Positions 5,403-5,448 of a stretch of 5,448 bases of DNA are shown one piece after another; positions within the stretch are counted from its first letter, which is position 1, and every line of letters begins with the position of its first letter. The stretch is from Chlamydiales bacterium (GTDB lineage Bacteria > Chlamydiota > Chlamydiia > Chlamydiales > FEN-1388), in the NCBI GenBank assembly GCA_021372185.1, contig JAJFUY010000009.1, positions 1 to 5,448 of the forward strand, written 5' to 3'. A program made the translations under genes and the position numbers. The notes under the pieces are model-generated. The model was given only the letters and a program-made list of their open reading frames with translations. It was not told the origin of the DNA and did not search any database.

Positions 5403-5416
5403 GAAAATTAATTTTC
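5403..5416. repeat. 14-bp perfect palindrome downstream of lysS
   Basis: GAAAATTAATTTTC reads the same on both strands. It is AT-rich and has no loop, so it could be a protein-binding site for an unseen gene to the right, or simply a chance palindrome. The rest of the tail (5417-5448) is T-rich and holds no gene that I can see. Confidence 0.35.
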
Positions 5417-5448
5417 CTTCCTATGTATTTGTTTTCCTCTGTATTTCT

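Overview
The window looks like a chromosomal segment of a member of the Chlamydiota, probably an environmental or Chlamydia-like lineage rather than Chlamydia itself. The best evidence is the lysyl-tRNA synthetase, whose core closely resembles what I remember of chlamydial LysS (the SLEIPLKKLL and GMDRVYEIGK segments, the TPLCK segment and the two insertions around the OB fold). The rpsU-dnaJ neighbourhood and the S21 and DnaJ N-terminal sequences also fit. This assignment comes from memory of the families; no search was run.

Layout. The left three fifths (1-3272) is one tightly packed minus-strand gene string. Read 5' to 3' it is ptsH (HPr), ptsI (PTS enzyme I), tsaB (t6A tRNA-modification partner), rpsU (ribosomal protein S21) and dnaJ (co-chaperone, cut by the left window edge). 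ptsH and ptsI overlap, ptsI and tsaB are 1 base apart, and the remaining gaps are 40 and 31 bases. A divergent intergenic region (3273-3450) separates this string from a plus-strand pair: a 92-residue stand-alone TRAM-domain protein and lysS, which overlap by ATGA. A perfect 14-bp stem-loop follows lysS, with two further short inverted repeats behind it.

How the genes fit together. HPr and enzyme I are the general phosphoryl carriers of a PTS; no sugar permease is visible here. In Chlamydiae, as I remember it, these proteins are thought to act mainly in regulation. TsaB, S21, LysRS and DnaJ all serve translation or protein folding, so the locus joins a phosphorelay to translation genes.

Main points of interest: (1) the TRAM ORF looks like the C-terminal tail of the RimO methylthiotransferase with the whole catalytic part missing, yet it is intact and coupled to lysS; (2) enzyme I departs from the family consensus around its phospho-histidine; (3) a 10-bp tandem duplication at the end of ptsI is all that separates it in frame from tsaB; (4) the TRAM/ptsH boundary may be a rearrangement junction. 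There is no rRNA, tRNA, CRISPR array, insertion sequence or phage gene in the window.
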